Below are positions 10,068-19,044 of a stretch of DNA of 64,000 nucleotides, one piece after another. The translations under genes and the position numbers were made by a program. Source of the stretch: Azonexus sp. R2A61 (GTDB taxonomy: Bacteria > Pseudomonadota > Gammaproteobacteria > Burkholderiales > Rhodocyclaceae). Location: positions 806,001 through 870,000 of the forward strand of contig NZ_JACBFO010000001.1 of assembly GCF_021401135.1 (NCBI RefSeq). The letters run 5' to 3'. Position 1 is the stretch's first letter. Each line of letters starts with the position of its first letter. The notes beneath the pieces were generated by a model. The model saw nothing but the letters and a program-made list of their open reading frames with translations. It made no database searches and had not been told where the DNA came from.

Positions 10068-11255
10068 TCAAAAAAAGGTGATGTCGTCGGTGTCGGCGCC
10101 CTGGTTGGCGCCGGTGCCGGCATGCAGGCGGTGCTGCTCGGGGGTGGTGAATTGCCGGGTCATGTCGTGCAACCAGGCGGCGGGGTCGAGTTGGCCGGCC
10201 GGGCGCCCGGCGGCGACCTCGCCGCCGGCCAGCCGGAGGCGTTCCTCAAGCTGGCGCAAGTCGATCCGGACGTGGTCCAGGATCTGGCCGACCCGGTCCT
10301 GGAACTGCAGGGCGACCAGCACATCGGCGATTTCGCGGCCGATGTGTTCGCCCTGGCGGGTCAGGGTGCTGGCGTTGTCGACCAGCACCTCGGCGGCATT
10401 CCGCAGCCGTGCTACAACGTCGCCGATGTGCGTGCCCGCGTTGTCGATCAGCTGGAGCTCCTGTTCGGCATAGTGCTGGGAACTGAGCAGCGTGCTGGCG
10501 ATGCACTGATTGACGACGGCGACGGTTTCCGCAATCTTCTTGCCGGTATCGCCGGAGAGGGATGAGAGCTTGCGGACTTCGTCGGCGACCACGGCAAAGC
10601 CTCGGCCGGTTTCGCCTGCCCTGGCCGCTTCGATGGCGGCGTTGAGGGCCAGCAGATTGGTTTGTTTGGCGATTTCGCCGACATCCCGGGCCATCGATTC
10701 CAGCTGGCCGGTCTTGGCGGACAGGTCATGCACCTGGTGCAGGAGCGCATCCTTGTTGCTCAGCGTGCCCTGCAGGCGGGCGATGATTCCGTTCAGTTCG
10801 GCTTCGCTGCTGGCCAGCAAGCCCGCCATGTCGACGCCTTCTCCGGAGCGGGCTGCGGCAATGGTGTTCTGGACGCCTTCGGAGAGGCTGCCGAAGCGTT
10901 GGCTGAGCGCGGTGATCGATTCCTCGGTCTGACTATGGACGATGTCGATCTGGCTTGCCCAGATCGGCAGGACCTGTACGCACAGTTCGTCGAGCCCCTG
11001 CAGGCGGGCCGCTGCCATTTCCTGCGTCGTGCGTCGTGCCTCGTTCAGGTGTTCGTGCCAGGCCTGTTGTTGTGCCTTGCTCAGGTGCCGTAGCCAGAAT
11101 GCGCCGATGCTTGTGGCCAGCAGCATGACGGCGATGCTTCCGGCTGCCGGGAGGCTCCAGCCAAGTCCGAACAGGCTGATTGCACAACCGCCCAGTAGCG
11201 CAGGCATCAGGGGCAGGGGCGAGATTGCGCCCGGGAGCGGGTGCGATGGACTCAT
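10068..11255 (-). CDS. Compact MCP-like signalling protein without a large periplasmic sensor
   Basis: The product is 395 residues. Two closely spaced hydrophobic helices (about 16-33 and 36-52) are followed by a long coiled coil with a complete MCP hairpin tip ([19 protein letters not shown], then [16 protein letters not shown]). There is almost no periplasmic loop, so any signal would be sensed in the membrane or cytoplasm. The tail after residue 270 ([18 protein letters not shown]) resembles segments of receptors and CheZ-like coiled coils that sit beside chemotaxis operons. Start ATG 11255 overlaps the upstream regulator stop by 4 bp. Function as a cytoplasmic-facing receptor is inferred. 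Confidence 0.85.
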   Translation of the reverse strand: MSPSHPLPGAISPLPLMPALLGGCAISLFGLGWSLPAAGSIAVMLLATSIGAFWLRHLSKAQQQAWHEHLNEARRTTQEMAAARLQGLDELCVQVLPIWASQIDIVHSQTEESITALSQRFGSLSEGVQNTIAAARSGEGVDMAGLLASSEAELNGIIARLQGTLSNKDALLHQVHDLSAKTGQLESMARDVGEIAKQTNLLALNAAIEAARAGETGRGFAVVADEVRKLSSLSGDTGKKIAETVAVVNQCIASTLLSSQHYAEQELQLIDNAGTHIGDVVARLRNAAEVLVDNASTLTRQGEHIGREIADVLVALQFQDRVGQILDHVRIDLRQLEERLRLAGGEVAAGRPAGQLDPAAWLHDMTRQFTTPEQHRLHAGTGANQGADTDDITFF

Positions 11256-11848
11256 GCTTTTCTCCGGTGGTTCTGGCGTCCTTGGCGGAAGGCGCGGATC
11301 AGGCCGCACATTTCGTCGGATGAAGGGGGTTTGCCGAGCAGAACGAATTCGGTGGGCAGGTATTGCTGGCATTGGCCGGCCATGTCTGCGGGATTGGCGG
11401 TCAAGGCGATCAGCAGTGGGCCGGCGGGACGGGGGGTCTGCTGTTGTGCGCCGAGGGCGGTCAGGTCGAGCTCGTCGATGTCGGCGATGAGCACGTCCGG
11501 CGTGTCGTTGCCGAGGTTGAGCAGGCTTTCGAAGGTGTTCGGTGAAAGCCGGATCTTGCTGTCCGGGAACAACTCGCCCAGGACTTTCCCGAGCGCTTCG
11601 CGTTCCTGCTGGTTGCTTTCGATGACCAGGATGGTCAGGTGACGATCGCCGGAAGCTGTGTCGTCGTGTTGCCGGGTGAGCATCTGCGCGATCGAATGGC
11701 GCAGGATGCGGCGGTGACCTCCCGGTGTCTTCCAGGCCTCAAGCATTCCCTGTTCGACCCAGAGCTGGATCGTGCGTACGCTGACCCCGAGGGTTCTCGC
11801 GGCTTCGCTGGTGGAACAGGTATCGGGAGGGGTGATGAGTGTTTTCAT
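11252..11848 (-). CDS. HTH regulator with a degenerate receiver domain, first gene of the che operon
   Basis: A 198-residue protein. Residues 10-60 form an excisionase/MerR-like winged helix ([25 protein letters not shown], then a wing with TPGGHRRI). Residues 70-190 resemble a receiver domain: ILVIESNQQ replaces the usual acidic pair with Glu-Ser, [10 protein letters not shown] supplies a possible acceptor Asp, and VLLGKPPS keeps the lysine. The acidic pocket is therefore incomplete and phosphorylation is doubtful. As first gene of the operon, next to an inverted repeat at its promoter, it is probably the local transcription regulator (inference). Confidence 0.85.
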   Translation of the reverse strand: MKTLITPPDTCSTSEAARTLGVSVRTIQLWVEQGMLEAWKTPGGHRRILRHSIAQMLTRQHDDTASGDRHLTILVIESNQQEREALGKVLGELFPDSKIRLSPNTFESLLNLGNDTPDVLIADIDELDLTALGAQQQTPRPAGPLLIALTANPADMAGQCQQYLPTEFVLLGKPPSSDEMCGLIRAFRQGRQNHRRKA

Positions 11849-11852
11849 GGCG

Positions 11853-11870
11853 TCTGCAAGGTTTTGCAGA
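11853..11870. promoter_or_regulatory. Inverted repeat at the che operon start, candidate operator
   Basis: TCTGCAA and TTGCAGA, perfect 7-bp arms with a 4-bp spacer, lie just before the ATG at 11848 and overlap the predicted -10 and start site. Placement suits a repressor or MerR-like activator. Binding by the adjacent HTH protein is inferred. Confidence 0.5.
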
Positions 11871-11897
11871 TATTGCCATTTTTATTATTATTGTCAA
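11869..11897 (-). promoter_or_regulatory. Candidate sigma-70 promoter for the che operon
   Basis: On the minus strand a perfect -35 TTGACA (11897-11892) is followed after 17 bp by AATATC, a weak -10. The surrounding 90 bp is strikingly AT-rich compared with the rest of the window. A weak -10 under an inverted repeat suggests regulated activity. Confidence 0.5.
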
Positions 11898-11951
11898 TAG
11901 ATTTAATTTATTTGTTGTTTTGTTGTCATTATTGGTGTTTTTTGGCTTTGG

Positions 11952-11981
11952 CCAAAAGAAAGCCCGCTGACGAGCGGGCTT
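11952..11981 (-). terminator. Rho-independent terminator after the OsmC-like gene
   Basis: AAGCCCGC-TGACGA-GCGGGCTT at 11960-11981 forms an 8-bp stem. On the minus strand it is followed by a T-rich run (TTTCTTTTGG). It ends the leftward transcript of the OsmC-like gene before the che promoter. Confidence 0.85.
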
Positions 11982-12004
11982 GTGCGCTGAAGAGACTGGG
12001 CGTC

Positions 12005-12382
12005 TCAGACTTCGGCGACCTGGAAGTCGATGGTCGGACCGTCCATGACCACTTCCTTGACCGCGCAGTGTTTGATGCTGTCGAGGATGGCGGCCTTCTG
12101 CTCGGCACTGAAATGGGCCGGAAAACGGACGTCGGTCTTGAATTTGGCCAGCGTCAGCGGGCCTTTCGGGCCGGCGAAGGGCTTGCAGTCGATGGCGATG
12201 CCTTCGGCCGCAATGCCCAGCTCCTTGCAGGCCTTCTTGGCGTACACCGCGGCGCAGGCGGCGAGTGTTGCGTAGAAACCTTCGAGCGGGTTCATCAGGC
12301 TGCCGTTCAGCGCGAAGCTGGCTTCGTGCTTGCCGGTACTGACCTTGATCAGCGGGGAATTGTCACAGAGGGTGGCGTACAT
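12005..12382 (-). CDS. OsmC/Ohr-family peroxidase-like protein
   Basis: A 125-residue OsmC-fold protein. The two family cysteines are present, in LAACAAVYAKKAC and in SIKHCAVKEVV; in OsmC and Ohr these form the peroxide-reducing dithiol. The overall sequence, with NPLEGFYATLAACAAVY, is nearer to the small YhfA-like branch than to Ohr, so organic hydroperoxide resistance is possible but not certain. It lies downstream of argH in the same direction with a 143-bp gap and has its own terminator. Confidence 0.85.
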   Translation of the reverse strand: MYATLCDNSPLIKVSTGKHEASFALNGSLMNPLEGFYATLAACAAVYAKKACKELGIAAEGIAIDCKPFAGPKGPLTLAKFKTDVRFPAHFSAEQKAAILDSIKHCAVKEVVMDGPTIDFQVAEV

Positions 12383-12525
12383 GCGGTTCGTCCTGAAGGA
12401 TGTTTTCGTTCGACGAGGTTTCGTCGCGAACCGCGATCATATCAGCAGTTGCTTATATGATGAAATTGCCCCCTTGGGGCGGGCCGCCGATGTCCGGCGA
12501 CCCGTCGGGCATCGGCGCCAGGCCC

Positions 12526-13914
12526 TCAGCCCAGACGCTGGCGGGCGCGGGCGACGGCGGTCCGCACCTGTTCCGGCGCCGTGCCGCCGATGTGGTTGCG
12601 CGAGGCCAGCGAGCCTTCCACGGTCAACACCGAAAAAACGTCATTTTCGATCAGCGGCGAGAACTGCTGCAGTTCTTCCAGCGTCAGGCCGGGCAGGTCG
12701 ACGCCCTTGAACTCGGCGGCCTTGACCGCGTGGCCGACCGCTTCGTGGGCATCGCGGAAGGGCAGGCCCTTCTTGGTCAGGTAGTCGGCGAGGTCGGTCG
12801 CGGTGGCGAAGCCCTGGGTCAGCGCGGCCTTCATGTTGTCGGCGCGCACCGTGATGCCGCCGGCCATGTCGGCGAAGATGCGCAGCGTGTCGGTGACGGT
12901 GTCGACGGCGTCGAACAGCGGCTCTTTATCTTCCTGGTTGTCCTTGTTGTAGGCCAGCGGCTGCGACTTCATCAGCGTCAGCAGGCTGATCAGCTGGCCG
13001 TACACGCGGCCGGTCTTGCCGCGCGCCAGTTCCGGCACGTCCGGGTTCTTCTTCTGCGGCATGATCGAGGAACCGGTGCAGAAGCGGTCGGCGATCTGGA
13101 TGAAGCCGACGCGCGGGCTCATCCACATCACCAGTTCTTCGGACAGGCGGCTGATGTGCATCATCAGCAGCGCGCAGGCGGCGGTGAATTCGATGGCGAA
13201 GTCGCGATCCGACACGGCATCCAGCGAGTTCTCGCAGACGCCTTCGAAGCCGAGTTGTTCGGCGACGAATTCACGGTCGATCGGGTAGGTGGTGCCGGCC
13301 AACGCGGCCGAACCGAGCGGCAGGCGGGCGACGCGCTTGCGGCAGTCGGCGAAGCGCTCGGCGTCGCGGCCGAACATTTCGAAATAGGCCAGCATGTGGT
13401 GGCCAAAGGTGACCGGCTGGGCGACCTGCAGGTGCGTGAAGCCAGGCATGGCGGTTGCTGCTTCCTTTTCGGCCAGGTCGACCAGTGCACCGCGGAAGGC
13501 TTTTAGCAGCAGCTGGATGTCGTCGATCGCGTCGCGCAGGTAGAGACGGATGTCGGTGGCGACCTGGTCGTTGCGCGAGCGGCCGGTGTGCAGGCGCTTG
13601 CCGGCATCGCCGACGAGGGCGGTGAGGCGCTTTTCGATATTGAGGTGCACGTCTTCCAGGTCGAGCGACCATTCGAAGCTGCCCGATTCGATTTCCTCAG
13701 CCACGATGGCCATGCCGCGCTCGATGTCGGCCAGATCCTGGGTACTGATGATGCCTTGCCGGGCGAGCATCGTGGCGTGCGCCAGCGAGCCCCGGATGTC
13801 CTGGCGCCACATGCGCTGGTCGAAATCGACCGAAGCCGTGTAGCGTTTGACGAGATCGGAGACCGGCTCGGAGAAGCGGCCGGCCCAGGTGTATTGATTG
13901 GCGTTGGAAGTCAT
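12526..13914 (-). CDS. argH: Argininosuccinate lyase
   Basis: ArgH splits argininosuccinate into arginine and fumarate, the last step of arginine synthesis. The product is 462 residues, full length. The family signature [12 protein letters not shown] carries the catalytic serine, and [13 protein letters not shown] and [15 protein letters not shown] are in place. The gene is divergent from an AlgZ-type kinase with 69 bp between the starts. The argH/algZ/algR neighbourhood is also found in Pseudomonas. Confidence 0.97.
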   Translation of the reverse strand: MTSNANQYTWAGRFSEPVSDLVKRYTASVDFDQRMWRQDIRGSLAHATMLARQGIISTQDLADIERGMAIVAEEIESGSFEWSLDLEDVHLNIEKRLTALVGDAGKRLHTGRSRNDQVATDIRLYLRDAIDDIQLLLKAFRGALVDLAEKEAATAMPGFTHLQVAQPVTFGHHMLAYFEMFGRDAERFADCRKRVARLPLGSAALAGTTYPIDREFVAEQLGFEGVCENSLDAVSDRDFAIEFTAACALLMMHISRLSEELVMWMSPRVGFIQIADRFCTGSSIMPQKKNPDVPELARGKTGRVYGQLISLLTLMKSQPLAYNKDNQEDKEPLFDAVDTVTDTLRIFADMAGGITVRADNMKAALTQGFATATDLADYLTKKGLPFRDAHEAVGHAVKAAEFKGVDLPGLTLEELQQFSPLIENDVFSVLTVEGSLASRNHIGGTAPEQVRTAVARARQRLG

Positions 13915-13983
13915 GACTTGGGTCTAGAATCGGGAATCTGACGACGGAACAACTCGGGGAAGGTGCGCCGCAGGCGCAGAAAG

Positions 13984-14994
13984 ATGGCAAGTATACGGTA
14001 CTTTCCGGCGACCCAGCCGCTGCCCGACTGGCGCAATTTCGGCATCATGCTGCGCGTGCTGCTGGGCGGCAATGCGCTGGCGGCGCTGGCGGCTTTGGTG
14101 CGCGCCCGCGATGCCGGCGACTGGTGGGCGCAGTATGTCGATCTGGCGGCGCTGGTCGAGCCGGTGCTGCTGATCGGGCTCGGACTGCTGGCGCTCGGTC
14201 GCGATGCATTGTGGCGCCTGCCGCTGCGTGTCGGCCAGTCGCTGGTGGTGGCGCTGGCGGCCGGGCTGGCGACGGCGATCCATGCGCATGCCGGCCTGCT
14301 CGGCCTGGCCGAGGACGGCGTCTGGCGTTCCGGCCTGCTGGCCGGCGTGGCGACGGCCCTGCTGCTGCTGTATTTCGAGCTGCGCTCGCGGGCCTTTTCG
14401 CCGGCCCAGGCCGAGGCACGGCTGGCTGCGCTGAACGCGCGCATCCGGCCGCATTTCCTGTTCAATTCGCTGAATGCCGTGCTGTCGCTGATCCGCGCCC
14501 GGCCGCAGCAGGCCGAGCAGGCGTTGGAGTCGTTGTCCGACCTGTTCCGGGCAGCCATGCGCGATCCGGGCGAGCTGGCCAGCCTGGCCGATGAAATCGC
14601 GCTCGGTCGCCAGTATCTGGAACTGGAGCAGTTGCGGCTGGGCGAGCGTCTTGCGGTCGACTGGCAGATCGGCGACATTTCCATGGATCTGCCGATTCCG
14701 CCGCTGATGTTGCAGCCGCTGCTCGAGAACGCCGTTTACCACGGCATCGAGCCCGCGCCGGCAGGTGGAACGGTCAGCATCGCGTTGGCCCGGAAAGGCG
14801 ACGATCTGCATATCCGGATCGCCAATCCGACCGTCGGTCGGCCCGAACCGGCCGTCGGCAACCGAATGGCATTGGCCAACATCCGCGAACGTCTGGCGCT
14901 GTATTACGATCTGGAAGCGCGACTCGAAACCGAGGTCGGCGACCATCATTACGAAGTCCGCATCATCCTGCCATGTCAACGCAAACGCCCCTGA
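13984..14994 (+). CDS. AlgZ/FimS (LytS-type) sensor histidine kinase
   Basis: The 336-residue product has four to five N-terminal membrane helices (about 18-135), then a His_kinase module with RIRPHFLFNSLNAVLSLI (His in the PHFLFN motif) and an ATPase domain with LMLQPLLENAVYHGIEP. The C-terminal G-box is abbreviated (ALANIRERLALYY), as usual in this family. ATG 13984 (MASIRYF) is preferred over a GTG 21 bp upstream that would add a run of arginines. It overlaps the response-regulator gene by 22 bp. In Pseudomonas the homologous pair controls alginate and type IV pili; the targets here are unknown. Confidence 0.9.
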   Translation: MASIRYFPATQPLPDWRNFGIMLRVLLGGNALAALAALVRARDAGDWWAQYVDLAALVEPVLLIGLGLLALGRDALWRLPLRVGQSLVVALAAGLATAIHAHAGLLGLAEDGVWRSGLLAGVATALLLLYFELRSRAFSPAQAEARLAALNARIRPHFLFNSLNAVLSLIRARPQQAEQALESLSDLFRAAMRDPGELASLADEIALGRQYLELEQLRLGERLAVDWQIGDISMDLPIPPLMLQPLLENAVYHGIEPAPAGGTVSIALARKGDDLHIRIANPTVGRPEPAVGNRMALANIRERLALYYDLEARLETEVGDHHYEVRIILPCQRKRP

Positions 14995-15746
14995 GAATCC
15001 TGCTGGTCGACGACGAGCCGCTGGCCCGCGATCGATTGCGCACGCTGCTCGGCGATCTGGCCGGGGATTTTCCGGGCATCGTCGTCGGCGAGGCCGGCAA
15101 CGGCATGCAGGCCCTCGAATTCCTCAATACGCAGGCGGTCGATCTGGTGCTGTGCGACATCCGCATGCCCGGCATGGACGGCATCGAGCTTGCCTCGCAT
15201 CTCGGCCGACTGTCGCCGGCGCCGGCGGTGATCTTCACCACTGCCTACGACAACTATGCGGTGCAGGCCTTTGAGCTGAACGCGGTCGATTACCTGATGA
15301 AACCGGTACGCGCGCAGCGTTTGCTGGCGGCGCTGCAGAAGTTGCCGCAACCGGCGCCGGATGCCGAGGTGCTCGGCGGCATCGGCCGGGCGGTGCGCGG
15401 CGGCGGACGCAGTCATCTGTCGTGCCACGAGCGTGGCCGGCTGCTGCTGGTGCCGGTGTCCGAGGTCCTTTACTTCAAGGCCGACCTCAAATATGTCGCT
15501 GCGCACACGGTCGACCGCGAGTATCTGCTCGACGAATCCCTGAATCATCTCGAGAGCGAATTCGCCGATCGTTTCCTGCGCCTGCATCGGGCCGTGCTGA
15601 TCGCCCGCCACGCGCTGGCCGGCTTCGAGAAGGCCGCCGACGACGATGCCGAGGCCTATGGCTGGGCACTGCTGCGGGGGCGGCCGGAAAAATTGCCGGT
15701 CAGCCGGCGCCAGTGGGCTGCCGCAAGGCAGGCGGCCGGCGGCTGA
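14973..15746 (+). CDS. AlgR/LytR-type response regulator
   Basis: A 257-residue regulator. The receiver domain has D13/D14 (LVDDEPLARDRL), phospho-acceptor D62 (CDIRMPGMDG) and Lys110 (YLMKPV). A LytTR DNA-binding domain follows from about 148 (LLVPVSEVLYFKADLKYV, LNHLESEFADRFLRLHRAVL). It is translationally coupled to the kinase gene. In Pseudomonas hemC follows algR; here the next gene is a convergent mscS whose stop codon abuts this stop with no spacing. Confidence 0.92.
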   Translation: MSTQTPLRILLVDDEPLARDRLRTLLGDLAGDFPGIVVGEAGNGMQALEFLNTQAVDLVLCDIRMPGMDGIELASHLGRLSPAPAVIFTTAYDNYAVQAFELNAVDYLMKPVRAQRLLAALQKLPQPAPDAEVLGGIGRAVRGGGRSHLSCHERGRLLLVPVSEVLYFKADLKYVAAHTVDREYLLDESLNHLESEFADRFLRLHRAVLIARHALAGFEKAADDDAEAYGWALLRGRPEKLPVSRRQWAAARQAAGG

Positions 15747-16601
15747 TCAGGCGCCGGCCAGATTGTCGGGGCGCACCAGCTTGAGGTGCGGTAGCGGAAT
15801 CTCGATGCCCAGGCGGTCGAACGCCTGTTTGGCCCGCCGCAGGTATTCGCGGCGTACCGACCATTGCTCGCTGGCCGCCACCTGGAAGCGGCAGCGGATG
15901 ACGATGGCCGAATCGGCCCACTGATCGACCCCGGCGATTTCCAGATCGGCCAGGATCTTCGGCGCGAAGGCCGGGTCCTCGCGCAGTGCCGCACCGACGT
16001 CGCGCATCACGCCGATCACCCGGTCGACATCCTCGCCGTGCGTGATGCCGAGGTCGATCACCGCATAGGCGAAACCGCGGCTCATGTTGGTGACCACGGT
16101 GATCTGGCCGTTCGGCACGTAATGCACGTTGCCCCCGTAGTCGCGCAAGCGCAGGTAGCGCAGCGTCAATTCCTCGACGGCACCGATCTTGCCGCCGGCC
16201 TCGATGACGTCGCCGATGCGGATCTGGTTTTCCAGTAGCAGGAAGAAGCCGGAAAAATAATCCTTGACCAGGCTCTGTGCGCCGAAACCGATCGCAATGC
16301 CGGCCACGCCGGCGGCGCCGAGCAGCGGCGCGACCGAGATGCCGAGTTCGCCGAGGACCAGCAATACGGTGACGGCGCTGATGGCCACGGTGAGCGTATA
16401 GCGGACGACGCGGGTCAGGGTATGCACGCGCTGTACCGCGTCGCGCGATTCCTGGCGGCTGGCGACGGTTTCGCGCAGGCGCGGCAGCAGGAGGCGGATC
16501 GCCGCCTGGGCGGCAAAGGCCAGCACGACGATGACGGCGATGCGCAGCGGCGTGGCGAAGGTATTGAGCAGGAGTTGCAAGGTCTTGTAGTCGCTTTCCA
16601 T
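15747..16601 (-). CDS. mscS: MscS-type small-conductance mechanosensitive channel
   Basis: A 284-residue channel that releases solutes on hypo-osmotic shock. Three membrane segments (about 18-36, 66-85 and 90-120) end with the Gly/Ala-rich pore helix AAGVAGIAIGFGAQSLVKDYFSG (about 97-119), followed by the beta domain (ENQIRIGDVIE, VPNGQITVVTN) and an alpha/beta C-terminal domain. The next gene upstream makes an osmolyte-synthesis enzyme in the opposite direction, so the two face apart across 196 bp of AT-rich DNA. An osmotic theme is a reasonable inference. Confidence 0.93.
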   Translation of the reverse strand: MESDYKTLQLLLNTFATPLRIAVIVVLAFAAQAAIRLLLPRLRETVASRQESRDAVQRVHTLTRVVRYTLTVAISAVTVLLVLGELGISVAPLLGAAGVAGIAIGFGAQSLVKDYFSGFFLLLENQIRIGDVIEAGGKIGAVEELTLRYLRLRDYGGNVHYVPNGQITVVTNMSRGFAYAVIDLGITHGEDVDRVIGVMRDVGAALREDPAFAPKILADLEIAGVDQWADSAIVIRCRFQVAASEQWSVRREYLRRAKQAFDRLGIEIPLPHLKLVRPDNLAGA

Positions 16602-16689
16602 GGCTTTGTTCGGGCCTTATTAAGTTTAATTTCAATGCAAATTTATGTCGGAGTTTTTTAAACAATATTATTAATCAAATAGATGCTGT

Positions 16690-16791
16690 GTTACGATACG
16701 TAACCTCGTGGCCTTTAATATATTTAAACACAAAATATTTTTGTGGATGGCCTGTCAGCCTCCCCGGCCTGTTCCGGGGTGAACAAGGAGG
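16690..16791 (+). promoter_or_regulatory. AT-rich control region of the glucosylglycerol gene: palindrome, hairpin, strong RBS
   Basis: GTTACG-ATA-CGTAAC at 16690-16704 is a perfect 6-3-6 inverted repeat. A run of AT-rich sequence follows, with a possible -10 (TATATT at 16719-16724). CCCCGG-CCTGTT-CCGGGG at 16762-16779 is a leader hairpin, and AAGGAGG at 16785-16791 is a near-ideal Shine-Dalgarno site 6 bp before the ATG. Operator function of the palindrome is inferred from position. Confidence 0.5.
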
Positions 16792-16797
16792 TTCCCC

Positions 16798-19026
16798 ATG
16801 CTGCTCGCGACCGATCTCGACGGCACCTTTCTCGGCGGCCGGCCCGAACACCGGCAAGCCCTTTACCAACTGATCAACGGCAATCGCGACGTTCAACTCG
16901 TGTTCGTGACCGGGCGCGGGCTGGAAGCGGTGATGCCGCTGCTGGCCGATCCGGCGATTCCGCAACCCGACTACATCATCTGCGATGTCGGCGGTACCGT
17001 CGTCGATGGCAGCCTGCAGCCGGTTCAGCCGCTGCAGGCTGCCATCGACGCCCGCTGGCCGGGCGAGCATGTGGTGGCCGAGGCGATGCGTGCCTTTCCC
17101 GAACTCGAGCGCCAGGAGGTGCCGCAGCGCCGCCGTTGTTCCTATTTCTGCCATGTCGATGCGGTGACGCCGGCGATGACCGAGTTGGCGGCAGGCCTGG
17201 GGTGCGCCGTGCTGTATTCGGACAGCCGCTATCTCGACATCCTGCCGGCCGGCGTCAACAAGGGGAGCACCTTGACGGCGCTGGTCGAGCATCTCGGCAT
17301 CGAGCGCCAGCGCGTGCTGGTTGCCGGCGATACCCTGAACGACCTGTCGATGTTCGAGGCGGGGTTTCAGGGCGTGTGCGTCGGCTGCTCGGAAGCCGGC
17401 CTGATCGAGGCGACGCGCCATCTGCCCGCGACGCTGCACGCCGATGATGCCGGCTGCGGTGGCATCCTGCAGGCAATCCTGCATTTCGGCCTGCTCGCCC
17501 GCTGGCAGGTGCAGCCGGCCGAGTCGCCGGCGTGCGGCGGCGCGCGCCTGGTGATGGTCTATCACCGGCTGCCTTACGAAGAACAGCGGATCAACGGCCG
17601 GCTGGTGATGCGCCGGCCGAAATCGCCGAACGGCATCATTCCGACGCTGCTTTCCTTCTTCGCCGGCGGCCAGCGCGGTTCGTGGGTCGCCTGGAGCGTG
17701 CATGACGCGCTGGCCGATCCGCCTTTCGAGAGCCACACGACGGTCGATGCCGAGGCCTATCCCGGGCTGCTCGCCGCCCGGGTCGCCTTGAGCAAGGACG
17801 AGGTCGATGTCTTCTACAAGCGCTTTTCCAAGGAAGCCTTCTGGCCGACGCTGCATACCTTCTGGGAGCGCGCGGTGTTCCGTGAGGAGGACTGGCAGGT
17901 GTTTCTTGCGGTCAACCGCAAATTTGCCGAAAAAACCGCCGCCGAGGCGGCGCCGGGCGCCACCGTCTGGCTGCACGACTACAACCTGTGGATGGTGCCG
18001 GCGGCGCTGCGCGAACTGCGTCCCGACCTGCGCATCGCCTTCTATCACCACACCTATTTTCCGTCGGCCGACGTGTTCAACGTGCTGCCGTGGCGGCGGG
18101 AGATCGTCGGCAGCCTGCTGCAGTGCGACTACATCGGTTTCCACATTCCGCGGCAGTCGGAGAATTTCGTCGATGTCGCCGGTGGCGTCGCGCCGCTGAA
18201 GATCGTCGAGCGCCGGGCCTGTGCGCCGCGCTTCCTGAGTTACGGCTGTGCCGTCGGGCTGGAGACGATGACCACGCAGATCGAGGTGCATGGCCGGCGC
18301 ATCGGCCTCGGCGCGCATCCGGTCGGCCTCGATCTGGGGCGCATCGGGCAGGCGCTGGACGACCGCCGGACGCCCGGCCGCCGGGCGGCGATCCGCGACG
18401 AGTTCGACGAGCGCACGCTGGTCCTGTCGGTCGAGCGCCTCGATTACACCAAGGGCACGCTGGAGAAGATCCGCGCCTTTGGCGAACTGCTGCTCCACTA
18501 CCCGGCCTTGTGCGGCAAGGTGTCCCTGGTCGTCGTCTGTGTGCCGGCGGCGAAGGAAATGACGGTCTACGACGAATTGCAGGTGCAGATCGAACAGGCG
18601 GTCGGCCGTGTGAACGGACAGTTCAACGAAGTCGGCTGGTCGCCGATCCGCTTTTTCTTCCGGCCGCTGCCCTTCGAGGAAGTTGTCGCCTGGTACGCCG
18701 AGGCCGACGTGATGTGGATCACGCCGCTGCGCGACGGCCTCAATCTGGTGTGCAAGGAGTACGTCGCGACGCAGGGGCGGACGGGCGGCGACGGCGTGCT
18801 GGTACTGTCCGAGTTCGCCGGCGCGGCGGCGGAGTTGCACGCTGCGGTGCTGACCAATCCGCATGATCCGGTCGACCTGCGTGAACGCTTGAAAATGGCC
18901 ATCGACATGGGGATGGCCGAGCGTCAGGAGCGCCTGCGCACGCTGTACGACACGGTGTGCCACAACGACGTTGAGCGTTGGGGGCGGGAGTTCCTCGATG
19001 CGGTGGCGGCGGTGCCGACGGCCTGA
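16798..19026 (+). CDS. ggpPS: Bifunctional glucosylglycerol-phosphate phosphatase/synthase (GgpPS-like)
   Basis: A 742-residue fusion. Residues 1-235 or so are a HAD phosphatase of the sucrose-phosphatase type (ATDLDGTF with D6 and D8; AGDTLNDLSMFEAG). Residues 250-742 are a GT20 glycosyltransferase (VWLHDYNLWMVPAALREL, YHHTYFPSADVFNVLPWRRE, ITPLRDGLNLVCKEY). The GT20 part resembles GgpS, which joins ADP-glucose to glycerol-3-phosphate, more than trehalose-phosphate synthase. The phosphatase-first order matches the fused GgpPS described from Stenotrophomonas. The expected product is the compatible solute glucosylglycerol. Trehalose synthesis is the main alternative. Confidence 0.85.
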   Translation: MLLATDLDGTFLGGRPEHRQALYQLINGNRDVQLVFVTGRGLEAVMPLLADPAIPQPDYIICDVGGTVVDGSLQPVQPLQAAIDARWPGEHVVAEAMRAFPELERQEVPQRRRCSYFCHVDAVTPAMTELAAGLGCAVLYSDSRYLDILPAGVNKGSTLTALVEHLGIERQRVLVAGDTLNDLSMFEAGFQGVCVGCSEAGLIEATRHLPATLHADDAGCGGILQAILHFGLLARWQVQPAESPACGGARLVMVYHRLPYEEQRINGRLVMRRPKSPNGIIPTLLSFFAGGQRGSWVAWSVHDALADPPFESHTTVDAEAYPGLLAARVALSKDEVDVFYKRFSKEAFWPTLHTFWERAVFREEDWQVFLAVNRKFAEKTAAEAAPGATVWLHDYNLWMVPAALRELRPDLRIAFYHHTYFPSADVFNVLPWRREIVGSLLQCDYIGFHIPRQSENFVDVAGGVAPLKIVERRACAPRFLSYGCAVGLETMTTQIEVHGRRIGLGAHPVGLDLGRIGQALDDRRTPGRRAAIRDEFDERTLVLSVERLDYTKGTLEKIRAFGELLLHYPALCGKVSLVVVCVPAAKEMTVYDELQVQIEQAVGRVNGQFNEVGWSPIRFFFRPLPFEEVVAWYAEADVMWITPLRDGLNLVCKEYVATQGRTGGDGVLVLSEFAGAAAELHAAVLTNPHDPVDLRERLKMAIDMGMAERQERLRTLYDTVCHNDVERWGREFLDAVAAVPTA

Positions 19027-19044
19027 GCGGCCAGGCCGGCGCTT

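Noticed and set aside
12484..12516. Hairpin after argH as a terminator
   Set aside because: GCCGATG/CATCGGC has a 17-base loop and no T run on either strand.
16798..19026. Plain trehalose-6-phosphate synthase (OtsA) call
   Set aside because: The N-terminal HAD phosphatase and the GgpS-like motifs fit glucosylglycerol-phosphate synthesis better.
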